Below, piece by piece: positions 23,920 through 35,041 of a stretch of DNA of 64,000 nt. Numbering within the stretch: the stretch's first letter is position 1; every line of letters begins with the position of its first letter. The DNA is taken from assembly GCA_035236585.1 (NCBI GenBank), contig CP141139.1, positions 50,289,217 to 50,353,216 on the forward strand, read 5' to 3'. The notes under the pieces were generated by a model, which made no database searches, was not told the DNA's origin, and saw only the letters and a list, made by a program, of their open reading frames with translations. Both the position numbers and the translations under genes were made by a program. This stretch comes from Warburgia ugandensis. Taxonomy: Eukaryota > Streptophyta > Magnoliopsida > Canellales > Canellaceae.

Positions 23920-24600
23920 ATAGGAGGTACTATTCTAGTAAGATTTGGCCTAGGCTAGGATAGAGGCTACCATAGCAACAGTAGCATTAGTAGAGACCAC
24001 CCTTGCAACGCTACATCTATGGTGACATTGGTCACTTAAAAGGGACTGTCCAAAGAGGCAAGGGATAGGCAAATAGATGGCGGAGATAGGATGGATGTAG
24101 TTTTGCACAACCAGGGGTGGGCTTACACCATTACCTTGGGACAGGCATAGGCATCCAATGCAATCGTTGAAGGTACACTTTTGGTTACAAATATGCATGC
24201 AAAGATTTTGTTTGACCCAAGGTTCATGCATTCTTTCATTTCATGATTGCTTGTGTTATGTGTGGATTTGCCTATGCATGCCTTAGGATTTGGGTTTGAT
24301 GTGATGACTCGAGTGGGAAAATTGATTTAAGCTAGATACTTACTTTAGGACATATGCATTGTAATCATGGGTGAGTCGATGGACACAAACCTTATCATTA
24401 TTAGCATGGTGGATTTTGATATTATCCTGAGGATGGATTAGCTGGCAAAAAATTGAGCAATGATGTATTGTCGGAGCAAGTGATCCCTTTTTATGCATTG
24501 GGAAGATGAGTAGTCTCATTTCAAGGAAGACAAGGATGTGATGGGAGCATGCTTCATTTTAGAATTGAAGATAGCCAAACACACTTGGAAGAGGTCTTAG
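23920..24600 (+). pseudogene. gag end and protease of element C, broken
   Basis: Element C resumes right after element A. The nucleocapsid is no longer legible. From about 24145 one frame reads NAIVEGTLLVTN, then the protease active-site region ILFDPRFMHSFIS (24200-24240), where chromoviruses usually have D-[PST]-G-S-T-H-S-F. Gly is Arg and Ser-Thr are Phe-Met, so catalysis is lost. Further on, DFDIILRMD (24410-24440) is the second conserved block (usually VILGMDWL). Several stops are present. Confidence 0.65.
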
Positions 24601-24656
24601 GCATTTTTCCCAATGTGATGGTAGTGGAGGTAGAGAGGCCTCGGATTGATAAGGTG

Positions 24657-25930
24657 GATGTGGGGTCCTAGAGTTCCAAGATGTCTTTCCTAAGAAGCTT
24701 CTTGGACTATTGCCTCAGAGAGAGATTGACTTCACCATTCAGCTATTGTTGCACATAGTTCCTATCTCCAAAGCACCACATACAATGGCAACAATTGAGT
24801 TGAGAGATCTCAAGATATAGCTTTAAGAAATTCTTGACAAGAGATTCATTAGACTAAGTAGATCACCTTAGTGAGCTAGTACTCTTCATGAAGAAGAAGG
24901 ATATATTGATGTGGCTTTACATTGATTTCCACAAATTGAATAGTGTGACACTGAAGAACCACTACCCTTTTACCCCAGATCGACAACCTCCTTCATTAGC
25001 TCCATTCAACACAGATCCTTTTTTAAAATTGATTTGAGATCAAGTTACCATCAATTAAGAATCAGGGAGGAGGATACCTTTAAAATGAAATTCAAGGCTT
25101 ATTACAGTCACTACAAGTTTTGGGTAATGCTGTTTGGATTAGTGAACATGCCTGCATTTTCATGGAGCTCATGAACTGGGTCTTCCAAGCTTACTTAGAT
25201 AAGTTCATGATTGTCTTCATGGATGACATTCTTGTCAATAGCACCTACACATTGTTTTGAGTACCTTACAAACTCATCTTGAAGGACAATGTGGTAGTTG
25301 ACCTGGTGAAGTTGGGGTAGTGATGTGCTGAGAACAACCCAAGATAGTGAATGAGATTTGTAACTTCCTTGGTCATGTAGGCTACTAGTATAGATTCATT
25401 GAGGGACTTTCACGAATTGTACTACCCATGACCATGTTGGCTAGGAAAGACTCTAACTTCATGTGGAGTGACGCCTGTAAGGCAGGCTTTCAAGAGCTTA
25501 AGAGGAGACTCCCATGTACACCAGTGTTGACACTACCTTCTAGTAGTAGAGGATTTGTGGTTTTCTATGAAGCCTTGGTGGAGGATTAGGTTGTGTTTTG
25601 ATGCAATATGGTAAGGTGATTGTCTATGCATCTCGTTAGCTAAAGATGCATGAGGTAAACTATCCCACTCATGACTTGGATGTAGTGGTGTTCGCACTGA
25701 AGATTTGGAGGAACTACCTTTATAGGGAGAGATTTGAGGTTTTCACTGATCATAAGAGCCTCAAATATTTCTTCACATAGAGTGACATGAACATGAGACA
25801 ACAGAGGTGGATGGAATACCTAAGCGAACTATGACTTCAAGATTCAGCATCATTCAAGGAAGGTTAACGTGGTAAGATACGCTTTGAGTAGGAAGTTGGG
25901 GCTAGTGATCACCAACATCTCAATTAGATG
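24657..25930 (+). pseudogene. RT-RNase H of element C, broken
   Basis: Reading across frames: REIDFTIQLL, ISKAPHTMA and EILDKRFIRLS (24710-24860), then [15 protein letters not shown] (25020-25065), the catalytic FMDDILV (about 25217-25237), and RNase H blocks GGLGCVLMQ (about 25580), [17 protein letters not shown] (25660-25712) and [14 protein letters not shown] (25735-25776), then NMRQQRWMEYL. These are the usual chromovirus RT and RNase H motifs in order. At least ten stops or shifts prevent translation. The match to element D is clear but distant. Confidence 0.8.
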
Positions 25931-26890
25931 CGGGTTAATTAATAAAGCTTCAAGAGGACATCAAAGTGATGCAGAGAGATAGACTTTATGTGAAAGGGAA
26001 AGTTTCACTAGAGGACAGGTGGATGTGTGCTTCTAGGGCAGACTTGTGGTTCTAACTGCTGACAATCTAAAATGGGAGCTGCTTTGAGAGGTGCACCAAT
26101 TGTGATAATTCATCTAGTTAAGATGAAAATGTACTAGGACCTGAGGTGATATTTCTAGTGGAACAGGATGAAGAGAGACATTAGTGAGTGTGTGGTGTAA
26201 TGTTTGACTTGTCAACAGGACAAGGTCAAGCATTAGGGGTCGGCTAATATGTTGCAAACGTTACAGCTTCCACAATGGAAGTGGTACCACATTATCATCA
26301 ACTTCATTGTGGGTCTACCCAGGGTAGTGAGTGGGCATTACATTATATGGGTGATCGTGGATCTACTGATGAAGTCTAGCCATTTTCTCTCTATCTGATA
26401 GAATCATTTTGTGGATAGGTTGGGGAGACTTTATGTTGCAGAGATAGTGAGCCTGCATGGAGCACCGATGATGATCATCTATGACATGCATAATAAGTTC
26501 ATGTCAAAATTTAGTACATTCTTCCACCTGTAGAGAGATGATCAGTTGAAGAGGACCATTCAAACTATCGAGGATATGTTGAGGGCATACACGATCGACT
26601 AGAAGACAAGCTAGCATGAGAACCTACCACTTATCGAGTTTGCATACAACAAAAACTTTCACGTGAGCATCAGCATGGCTTCCTATGAGGAACTTTACAT
26701 GATATCATGTCAATCTTTGACTTGCTAGAGCGAAGTTGGCATAGACAACAATTCAAGTTAGAACTTGTTGAGTAGTACACAGAGAAGGTTTGGTTAATAC
26801 AGAGCAGCTTTTGGTTGCACACAGTTGCTAGAAGAGCTATGCCAGTAAAGGATGCCAAGGCGCTAAATTTTCCAATGAGAATCATGTATT
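25931..26890 (+). pseudogene. Integrase of element C, catalytic residues lost
   Basis: The zinc-domain remnant ends in CLTCQQDKVKH (about 26210). In the core, the first Asp of the DDE triad is Asn (INFIVGLP near 26300). The second keeps Asp but in a changed setting (IYDMHNKFMS near 26480). Glu is Lys (DDQLKRTIQT near 26545). ENLPLIEFAYN (about 26617-26650) identifies the end of the core. Known integrases need all three acidic residues, so this copy would be inactive even without its stops. Confidence 0.75.
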
Positions 26891-27245
26891 CTTGAAAATC
26901 TCCCTAATTCATTAGCCCTTTTGAGATCCTAAAGAGGGTTGGAGAGGGTGCATACCAGCTTGCCTTGCTACTGCAGCTTACTAACATTCATGATGTCTTC
27001 CACATGTCTGTGATGGAGAGGTACATGGTGGATCCTTCTTTGTAGTGAGTGCTGGTAGAGTTGAGGTCAGACTTGACCTTTGAAGAGAAGGCAATGTGAA
27101 TTTTGGATTGAAAGCTACAAAAGTGAATGGAAAAAATATTTCCTCGATCAAGGTCCTTTGGCAGCCTCATTCAATTGAGGAAGCTACATAGGAAATCAAA
27201 CAAGGGATGAGATAGACAGATCCTAAACTTTTTGACGATTGACAT
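26891..27245 (+). pseudogene. Integrase tail with chromodomain-like remnant, element C
   Basis: FISPFEILKRVGEGAYQLAL and NIHDVFHMSVMERY (26905-27030) are the integrase C-terminal (GPF/Y) region. It is followed by ELRSDLTFEEKAM, KVLWQPHSIEEATWE and a final DPKLF (27060-27235), matching in order the chromodomain-containing tail of Del/Tekay chromoviruses. Chromodomains steer integration towards particular chromatin. Several stops are present. Confidence 0.65.
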
Positions 27246-27274
27246 AGCTAGAATTTTGAGGACAAAATTTCTCT

Positions 27275-27287
27275 AAGGGCAAGAGAA
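27275..27287 (+). other. Polypurine tract of element C
   Basis: aagggcaagagaa directly before the TGTGACAAGC start of the 3' LTR. Confidence 0.6.
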
Positions 27288-28255
27288 TGTGACAAGCTTA
27301 ATCTTTCATGTCATTTCATGTATTTTCATCAAAATTTTGAATTGCAACAGAATAAGGAATTAAATTTTGTCAAAATTGACTTAATGAATTTTCTAAAAAC
27401 TCAAAATCTAACTTTGAAACCTAAAAATTTGGAATGTGCATAATGAGAGCTTTTCTAATGATACTAAAATGCATAAAATACATATTGGAGGCCGAAAACC
27501 CCAAAATTTTACAAATGAGGCAAGGGGGTCAAAATCGATAATGACACCCTCCTCCATTTGAGTTTACCCAATAACATGAGGGAGGAGGTCAACACGTTGG
27601 ATTTGGCCCATCACGTGGAGCATGAATCCCAATAGTAATAGAGAAGAAGAAGAAGAAGAAGAAGAAGAAGAAGAAGAAGAAGAAGAAGAAGAAGAAGAAG
27701 AGAGGAAAGGAAAGGAGAAGAAGGGAGATAAGGAGAAGGGAGAGGGAGAGGGAGAGGGAGAAAAACCCACCACTGTCACAGGCCACTATTGTCGTCCACC
27801 CACTATCATCCATTAAAACTAGTGGCTAAGAAAAATGGTGATCAATGCATTGAAGACAAGATTTTAAAGAAAATGATGTGGAGAAGGGAAGATCTAAATA
27901 GTTCACAGCCTTCCTCACATCAAAATGATCAAACCCAAGAAAAATCACATAAATCGAAGGTGTTTTGTGTCATTGATCATGCTTGGAATTGTACACGCTT
28001 TTTTGGCAATAATTGACATTTTGGGAGTAAAACAAGAGATCAAAATTCCCAATTTCTCTTCAATCTTGCCATGATCATCGTCTATAGGTTAAATCTACTT
28101 ATTTCCTTCAATTTCACCAAATTTTACACAATTGTCATATGAAAACACAATTGTTGGAGATGATCAAATTCTGGCAACCATCCATGGCTATGGCTAGCTA
28201 ATTTTGGAGAGAATAAAAACTATATATTCAGGTATGTGTCAACCGATCTATGCAC
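27288..28255 (+). repeat. 3' LTR of element C, truncated
   Basis: It starts TGTGACAAGC after the polypurine tract. Its first 500 bp carry the same kind of blocks as the solo LTR at 32198 (for example gggtcaaaatcgataatgac near 27525). A GAA run follows at 27643, then the segment shared with 2389-2842. Alignment to the 5' LTR stops near 28255, with no terminal CA or following host sequence identifiable, so the 3' part is missing or displaced. Confidence 0.65.
27643..27702. repeat. (GAA)n microsatellite
   Basis: About 20 GAA units followed by imperfect GGA-rich sequence to 27760, inside the 3' LTR of C. The Glu-rich and Ser-rich open frames over it are artefacts. Confidence 0.97.
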
Positions 28256-30429
28256 TTGGGTGTCACGCCAAGTCATCATAATCTTCATCATCTCCCACAT
28301 CATCATGCGCACTCTTCTTTACTATTGTCTATTGATTTTTAGTCTCTTCTTCTACTTTAGTAGCAAGCTCTTCTTCCACCTCAACATCAAATTGATCTTA
28401 AACTTTCATTTCTATATAAAATTAATTGAACCACCATGAGGCATTGCCTAAAATATAAAAAAAAGTGATCCTAGAAGATCAAGGCCCAAGAAGGGATAAA
28501 TTGGTGTAGGATGGCTATTCCAATTTTATGAGCATAGTTACACAAGAAATTCTTTAAAGGATTTCCAAGATTAAGCTTGAATTTTAAGTTTTTTAACCCA
28601 CTCAATAAGTTTTAGTAAAAAAGTATGAGAACTAGATATAGTGTATAGTGATCAAAGTTTGTTGAAGAATTACAAAAATGCCACCGTCTAAGAAAATTAT
28701 TTTCTTTAAGGACCTACACTCAATGTTTCGCTAAATAACTTTGGTTTTTAACATTAATATGACATTCTAAAAATTTTAGTCTTCAATAATGGATAAGTAC
28801 CTTTCAGTTTGAAATTTAGAAAATTTGCCCAACCTCCAAAATTCTAATTTTATACTTGGATCAGGAAGTTGATTTTTCTTCTTTTGGGTATAGATCTTAG
28901 GACTACTTTTATTGTAGTCAAATGAGGCCTTTTCTTTATTCAAATGGGGGATGTTTCCTCAAATGATATTATAATATAAATAAGTACTCTTTGTAGACAT
29001 GTACTGCAGCCATATCAATTGTGCCAGTTCACATCATGGACACCAGTGCACTTCAAAGTGGTACCTATCACTCCCAATATTGCTTCAAAAAAGATTACGG
29101 CACCAATGGAACCAAAAACCATGAATGGCTTCAAAATGGAGTTTAGATGGTGTCAATGCACTAAAAGATGTCATTTTACCACAAGAAGCAGTTCCACACT
29201 AGGGGCACGAGATAGCCTTTATGCTCCCAGGTGTTGTTGGACACCCATAATCTCTTCTCAAGCTAAATAATCTCAAAACCAAAGAGATAGTATGGTTTCA
29301 ATCTAAAATAAAATTCAACAGCTAAGACTATCTAACACCTTTCACCCTTGGTCACTGTTGCATTACTTATATAGACAATTTATAACTATGCCTCTAAATG
29401 GTACCACACTATACGATTGCTGGAGTTAGTTACAAGGGTACTTCGGTTTGGGGCACACTTAAAGTAGCTACAAAATTTGTGTCCCAACCTCATTGGCTGA
29501 CAAAAATAACTAATTGGCACCTCAAACTATAAATAGAGGTTCTCCCCTCCTTTCAAAATGGAACAAGGTAGAATCCATAATTCCAATAGGCTCTTGAAGA
29601 TCTTCTCTCCTCCCTAATCATAAGTAAGAAACTTGAATTTTCTTACTAATTCAAGGTGTTTAAGAGAGATATGAGTCTAGGTTCAGCCCTATCCTGTTTC
29701 CCAGGGGTTTCAGCTACAACTGCTATTATCTATACACCCTAGTTTGACACATGGAATTTGCTTTGGCTTTTGAGGATAAAGCTATGACCACTATTGTCTA
29801 TGCTTCAAGACCATGGCTTGGACCATCTTAGCCTTTTCCACTTATGGTGATGACCATGGCTAATCATTATGTGCATAAACAACTTGTCTTATTCATGATG
29901 TTGTTAACTAAAGGATTGACCAATCAGGCCAAGGTCATTCAAGTCTAGGCTGACCAGTGGTTAAATATTGAGCATGGTTCATGTTAACACATTGTCCACA
30001 TAACCAAGCTTAAGATTAAGCCCTTATACCTTATTAGATGTTACCATGGTCTCCTAAGCTATCCATGGCTAGATTATGTACTAATCTTCACTACACAAGC
30101 TTATGGCTCAACCATTATGGGAATGTTATGCCATATTATCTCATGGACCTCTTTATGGCTAGTCATATATTGCTGATGGTCCCTAATCTGCCTCTATAAT
30201 ACCTTTTCAAGGCTTAATCTAGCCTTAGGCCTTTGACATGTAATCAAGGAATGTGATGGATAACCAAAGTTTTTATCTTTTATTATTAAATATAATTAAC
30301 AACCCAAAGGATGTGATATATGTACTCACTTTAATCTTATTAATAAAAACCAACAAGAGCAAAAAAATTGTTTGCATATTTGTAAATGTATGGAATGAGT
30401 ATTTTCCTTATATAGGCACATTCACATGT
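28256..30429. other. Unassigned noncoding stretch
   Basis: No domain was recognised on either strand. A TATA box at 29528 followed by a gene-free leader-like segment suggests an LTR or another promoter-bearing repeat, but no partner copy exists in the window. Confidence 0.3.
29528..29535 (+). promoter_or_regulatory. TATA box in unassigned repeat
   Basis: TATAAATA followed by gaggttctcccc, typical in form of plant LTR promoters. No transcribed feature is identified downstream. Confidence 0.35.
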
Positions 30430-30676
30430 CCAAGATATCCTTATCATCTCTCAAAGCCATTCTCCTAATTGCCACATCCTTGACAAGTAAACTATACAAT
30501 AAGTCCTTCACATTGTTTTCCTAATAACCCAATTGTTCAAAAAAGTCCAAGATGTCAATTCTATACAACAGGTCCCTCTCATAGTTCTCTAAATATGAGA
30601 CCTTCTCTCCCTTGCAGTGTAGGTTAGGCTTACCAATAAATCTCCCACAATGATGAAAATCAATGGTGAACAACAT
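30430..30676 (-). pseudogene. MULE-associated PB1-like domain remnant
   Basis: Minus-strand text beginning MLFTIDFHHCGRFIG, then GEKVSYLENYERDLLYRID and FFEQLGY. It follows the pattern of the N-terminal domain of many plant MuDR-type transposases: a short beta strand, H-H-G-G-x-F, then a G-G-K/E-V-x-Y-V block, a D-rich part and a final L-G-Y. Past a stop, a weak continuation reads RDDKDILDM near 30430. No zinc finger or DDE transposase core is recognisable nearby, and no terminal inverted repeats were found, so this is a fragment at best. It rests on motif recall only. Confidence 0.4.
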
Positions 30677-30748
30677 CTTATAAAAAAATAAAAAATAAAA
30701 GGTCAGCCTCATATGCCTACAAGTATACATAAGGGCACAATTGAACAA

Positions 30749-31226
30749 GGATGGGTCTTGACTACATTAATAAAACAAAAGAATTGAAAAATATCAACAA
30801 AAGAAAACAAAGACAAAAACTACATTCATGTCCAATTTCTAAATCTTCTTTTAGTCACTAATATTTTAACCATTTACATCATAATTCATAGATGATGTAT
30901 GAAAAAATTGGGAATTCTTAACAGTGTTGCACAATAAAAGAGTTGCAAAAAGAGACACCTTGGGTTTTTAAAATAAGTTTAAAAGAATAAAATGCATGTA
31001 AAAGCCAGGATATCCCTATTTGAAAATTTCTTTTTCAAAACCAAAGTTCCTAAAAAAATATTGAACAAATCACCTGAGGGTCAATCCCATTTATTTAAAA
31101 ACCGTACACTCAAGTCATCACCTAACAATCAATTTAAAATATACCTAGGTACAGTCATCCACATCACAAATTATAATGAAGTTTAATAACAATAATAACT
31201 ATTCAACACCATGTTCTTGTTTACAT
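30749..31226. other. AT-rich spacer, nothing recognised
   Basis: A-rich sequence without credible coding potential or repeats up to the SINE. The last bases, ttgtttacat at 31216-31225, are the left copy of a short duplication flanking the SINE. Confidence 0.5.
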
Positions 31227-31404
31227 AAAAGGGTAGAGCAGTGCATGAAGCTACTGTGTATGCAGGGTCCAGGGAAGAGGGGACCACAAAGGGTCTATAG
31301 TATGCAGCCTCACCTTGCATTTTTTGTAAAAGGTTGTTTCCACACCTCAAACCCATAACCTCTAGGTCACATAGTGATAACTCTAACATTGCACCAAGGC
31401 TCAC
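31227..31404 (-). mobile_element. Au-type SINE
   Basis: A tRNA-derived short interspersed element on the minus strand. Its 5' end is at 31404 (GGTGAGCCTTGGTGCAATG). A degenerate polymerase III A box lies at 31387-31397 and a B box (GGGTTTGAGGT) at 31344-31354. These are followed by the diagnostic Au body blocks GTGGAAACAACC, GGTGAGGCTGC, TATAGACCC, GTGGTCCCC and GGACCCTGC, and a T-rich end. This matches the Au SINE family known from many angiosperms, about 180 bp. Similar ttgtttacat words lie on both sides (31216-31225 and, split by LINE 1, 31418-31422 plus 35696 onward), read as its target duplication. Confidence 0.85.
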
Positions 31405-31422
31405 CTTCTTATGCTTGTTTAC
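31405..31422. repeat. Target-site duplication of LINE 1, left copy
   Basis: cttcttatgcttgtttac. The right copy at 35677-35695 has one extra T. Confidence 0.8.
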
Positions 31423-31459
31423 GTTATCATCGTTGTCATCATCATCATCATCACCAAGA

Positions 31460-31665
31460 CCTTATCCCAATTAGGGGTTGGCCACATGAATCTTATTCCT
31501 CCAATCCTCTCTATTAAGTACCATGGCTTCATTTAGTCCCAAAGTAAAGTTTTTAAATCTTACCTTATCCCAATTAGGGGTTGGCCACATGAATCTTATT
31601 CCTCCAATCCTCTCTATTAAGTACCATGGCTTCATTTAGTCCCAAAGTTTTTAAATCTCTTCTGA
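31460..31665. repeat. 103-bp tandem duplication in the LINE 1 3' end
   Basis: The block beginning ccttatcccaattagggg at 31460 is repeated starting at 31563 with nearly identical sequence through cccaaagt. It includes the LINE 3' terminus and the last codons, and copy 1 has a 5-base internal insertion near its end. LINE 2 has a single copy. Confidence 0.9.
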
Positions 31666-32192
31666 CCACTTCAATCCATGTTCTTTTGGGCTTTCCCCTT
31701 GACATTTTAGAACCTTCTACTTGCATTGCCTTACTCCTTCTTATTGGTGCCATTTTCGGTCTCCTTTGGACATGTCCAAACCATCCAAGTCTAATCTCCC
31801 TCATCTTGTTATCTATTGTTGCTACCCTTAAGCTTCATCTAATATTTTCATTCCTAATTCTATCCTTTCTTGTCTTGCCACTCATTCATCTCAACATTCT
31901 CATTTCCATGATGCTCATCATATAAACATGATGTTCCTTAGCTTCCCAACACTATGATCCATAGGGCATGGCAAGCTTATGGCTATCCTATAGAATTTTT
32001 CTTCTAGTTTGAGTGGCACCAACCGATCACACAAAACTCTATATGCACATCTCCATTTGTTCCAACCTACTTTGATTCTCTAGGTAACCTTCCTCTCAAT
32101 TTCTCCATTCTAATCATTGATCCTAAGTACTAAAGGTGGTCTTTTACGAGGATGTCTTAGTTATGAATCTTAACTAATATTCCAGTCCTACT
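31574..32192 (-). pseudogene. LINE 1 ORF, C-terminal part
   Basis: A 76-residue segment (31574-31804) reads IRLGWFGHVQRRP, KPKRTWIEVVRRDLK and NREDWRNKIHV, the C-terminal domain of plant RTE-type ORFs. It is nearly parallel to 60020-60230 of LINE 2. Upstream to 32192 the text is present with stops and shifts. It lies on the minus strand, 3' of the RT part, from which it is separated by the solo LTR. Confidence 0.8.
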
Positions 32193-32197
32193 CCCCT

Positions 32198-35036
32198 TGT
32201 AATATCCTAAATTTTTAGTATAAAATAGGAAATTACTAAATAAATCAATTTAAAAATTTATAGATGGAAATTTTTCCTAAAAACTAAGAATTGGAAAGTG
32301 CTCATCGATACGATTCCAACGCCACCAAGAACGCAAAAAACGGAGCTCAAATGAGGGAGTTAAGAGCCGACAAAGTGGAAAGGGCAATTTGGTCATTTGA
32401 CAGAGACGTGTTAGACAGGGGTCCAAATTGATAATGGCACCCCTGTCTTCCACACATCTCTACCAATCTGGCGAAATCACTGAAGAGACGTGGAAAGATA
32501 TGTGTGAGGAAGAGTTTCTCTTCCCCTAGGACTCTAAACCCTATATCTATTCTTCCCCAGGAGCCAAAACACTCCACCTTGAGCGTTCCTCTGAGTTTTT
32601 ACTTAGAACCCTAGCCCTGCAAAGTTTGTACTTTTTTGGCGAGTGGAACCCCGGCAACACTAGCAACCCCAGCCAAGTGCAAGGTAAGCCTTAAAACCCT
32701 ATTTTTTGTATTTATTAAATAGTTAAAATAAGTAGAAAAGCATTTAAAATTTGGAAAAAAAATTGGATTTCCTGGGAACTCTGTGCACTCTACTATTGGA
32801 GCGTGATTTCACGGATGAAACCATGTCCGTTTGAAAATCGCACCGTCCAACTAGTGCACAAGAGACCCAAGAACAAACCCTTTAAATTTAGGAGAGATCC
32901 AACTATTTAAAAAACATGGTTTTTGGAGAAATCAATGCAAAAGGATGATAGAAATGAAACTAGACAAAATTTTGAACAAAATGACTCAAAAACCAAGTGA
33001 TTTGGACACCTGTAGGGTCACCGGAGATGACCGGAAGTCGGTCGTCTTCTCAGGTGCTGGTTTTCATATCGCTGGTGTAAACCAGTGTAAACCGTGCTGC
33101 CCGTGTAACCCAGTGTAAACTGGGTGCCGGTGTAACCCGGTGTAAACCGGGGCCACCGGTGTAACCCAGTATACACTGGGCGCCGGTGTAACCAGGTGTA
33201 AACCAGGGCTGCCAGTGTAAACCAGTGCACGCGCCCAACACCCTATAAATTAATAAATATTAATTTATGAAGTATTTTCACTTAAAATTGATTTTTGGGA
33301 GCTAGAGGAGTCCAAATCACGATCCGAAAGAAGTGTTGTGACCGTATTGATGATGCGGACCTAGATTTAACTTAAAAACTTATAAATGACCACTTTTTAT
33401 TTAGAAATTTTTTAAAATAGTGATGTGACATGTACAGGTGCACTTGAATATACCAGTTAAAGGGAGTTATTAGCAAGCTAATGGTCTCACATTGAAGTAT
33501 ATGACGACAATTAATGTTTTGCCTTGATTTTTAAACCATGTTTAAACATAGCATCATGTATGATTGTGTTTTAAATTGCAATTATTATTTACTGTGGATT
33601 TCATGCGACTTTGAGCACAGTATGATTATTCAAATTGAAATCTTTTATTGAATAAACTTATTTCAAATGCTTTTATAAGCATGATGTTAATTAGTTATAC
33701 TTAAATAGAGACTTATTTATTATTATATATATAGAAAATGCATGGATTTACATGGAAATAAGAATAAGGGCTTATTAGCTAGTCCTTTTATAGGCTAACC
33801 CCAAGATGAGGGGCATGTCTTGGGGAATTCGAGCTATGAGTGCTATTGAGTTTTAGCATATACATATGATTTTTGTGTTTTATTTGATGACGGGTGCTCT
33901 CGCCCGGTGGGCGTCATGCTAGGAGGGATGGGGCCAGCCACCCACCTTCCGAGATTGTGATGTGATGATATTGTGATGTGATAGACACCTGCCCATAGAT
34001 GGCATTCGGTAGGGGTTTGGTAACATGGATAGTCCACACTACCGGTCTGAGCCTTTTCATGGGGACAAACGCTAAGTCTCCCGTTATGGTGTCGACGGAT
34101 AGCGGTGGTGGTTGATACCCATGGAGGGTTGCCACTGTAGCATGATGGCCCATATTCTTATTATATGTGCATGTATGATGAGCATAGTTATGGATGGTAT
34201 GCCTGAGTGTGACGACACTCAAAGGTTGACTACGAGTACTCCTGATCAGGGATGTTAGTGCGATGTGGTGGGACCCATTACCTTAGGGTGCCCTTATTAT
34301 TATTGTATGCTCATTTACATTGATTTATGCCATGTTTTGACTCTGTGAGATGCATGTTTTAGCATATGAAATAAATTGGCATTTATTTGAACATGGCATT
34401 ATGATATCACTATTTTCATAAATGTTAGACTTTTCATCAGAGCTGTTCATTATTTCTTTTATTTATTATATTAATTGTCTATGTACCTACACAAGCAATA
34501 GCTTGCTGAGGCATTGCTTTGTTTTGCAATGCCTTAAATCTCGAGCGCGACACCAGTAAAGGAAAAGCTGTTGAGAAACTGTGAGAGCTGCTGAAGACTA
34601 TTTTTCCTATAGTTTTAGACAGTGATGTGAGTCATTAAAATAGGGTTATCAATTGGATTTTATTATGGATTGCATACTTTATATTTGGATGTGATTTAGA
34701 TGTTTGGATGTATGTTGGACATTTATATGGGATGTTATGATGGATAGACCTTGGGCCATATTATTATTGTGTTTTGGACATTTGTTTGATTTAAAATAAA
34801 GGCGCCGATTTATTTGATGTTGATTGATACGCTTATTGCTTTAAATCTAATTATGTTTTAAATTTTAAGTATGCCATTTTGAGAAAGGAAAAATAACACC
34901 CAGAGTTTTTAAGATATGTTTTAACAACCAGTCAAATAAAACTTTTCTCATGGGATCCCAAATGCTCTTATTTAAAATGCCATTATTGTAAAATAAAAAA
35001 TAAAAAAAATGTGTCTTAAAAATCGGGGGTGTTACA
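32198..35036 (+). mobile_element. Solo LTR of a chromovirus, with 5-bp target duplication
   Basis: It starts TGTAATATCC and ends GTGTTACA. The 5-bp duplication cccct lies at 32193-32197 and 35037-35041. No internal domains, primer site or polypurine tract are present, so it is a solo LTR left by recombination between the two LTRs of an element. The ends match those of element D (GGGTGTTACA at 47111-47120 and TGTAATAT at 61850), so it belongs to the same broad family. It interrupts LINE 1; removing it and one duplication copy restores the LINE reading (CNFSK on one side, VK on the other). A minisatellite lies at 33066-33235. Confidence 0.93.
33066..33235. repeat. Minisatellite with palindromic units, unit about 33 bp
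   Basis: About five units of a ggtgtaaccc-agtgtaaact-ggg pattern. Single units form small hairpins: CCCAGT gtaa ACTGGG (33112-33127), CCCGGT gtaa ACCGGG (about 33138-33152) and CCCAGT with CACTGGG (about 33166-33181). Stem bases change on both sides together between units. The Tyr-Thr-Gly-rich minus-strand frames across it are artefacts. Confidence 0.8.
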
Positions 35037-35041
35037 CCCCT

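Noticed and set aside
27564-27816. Glu-rich and Ser-rich open frames over the GAA run
   Set aside because: Low-complexity translation of a trinucleotide repeat inside an LTR.
33018-33241. Tyr-Thr-Gly-Leu-His repeat protein on the minus strand
   Set aside because: It is the translation of the palindromic minisatellite in a solo LTR, open in two frames because the unit length keeps frame. There is no start context or promoter.
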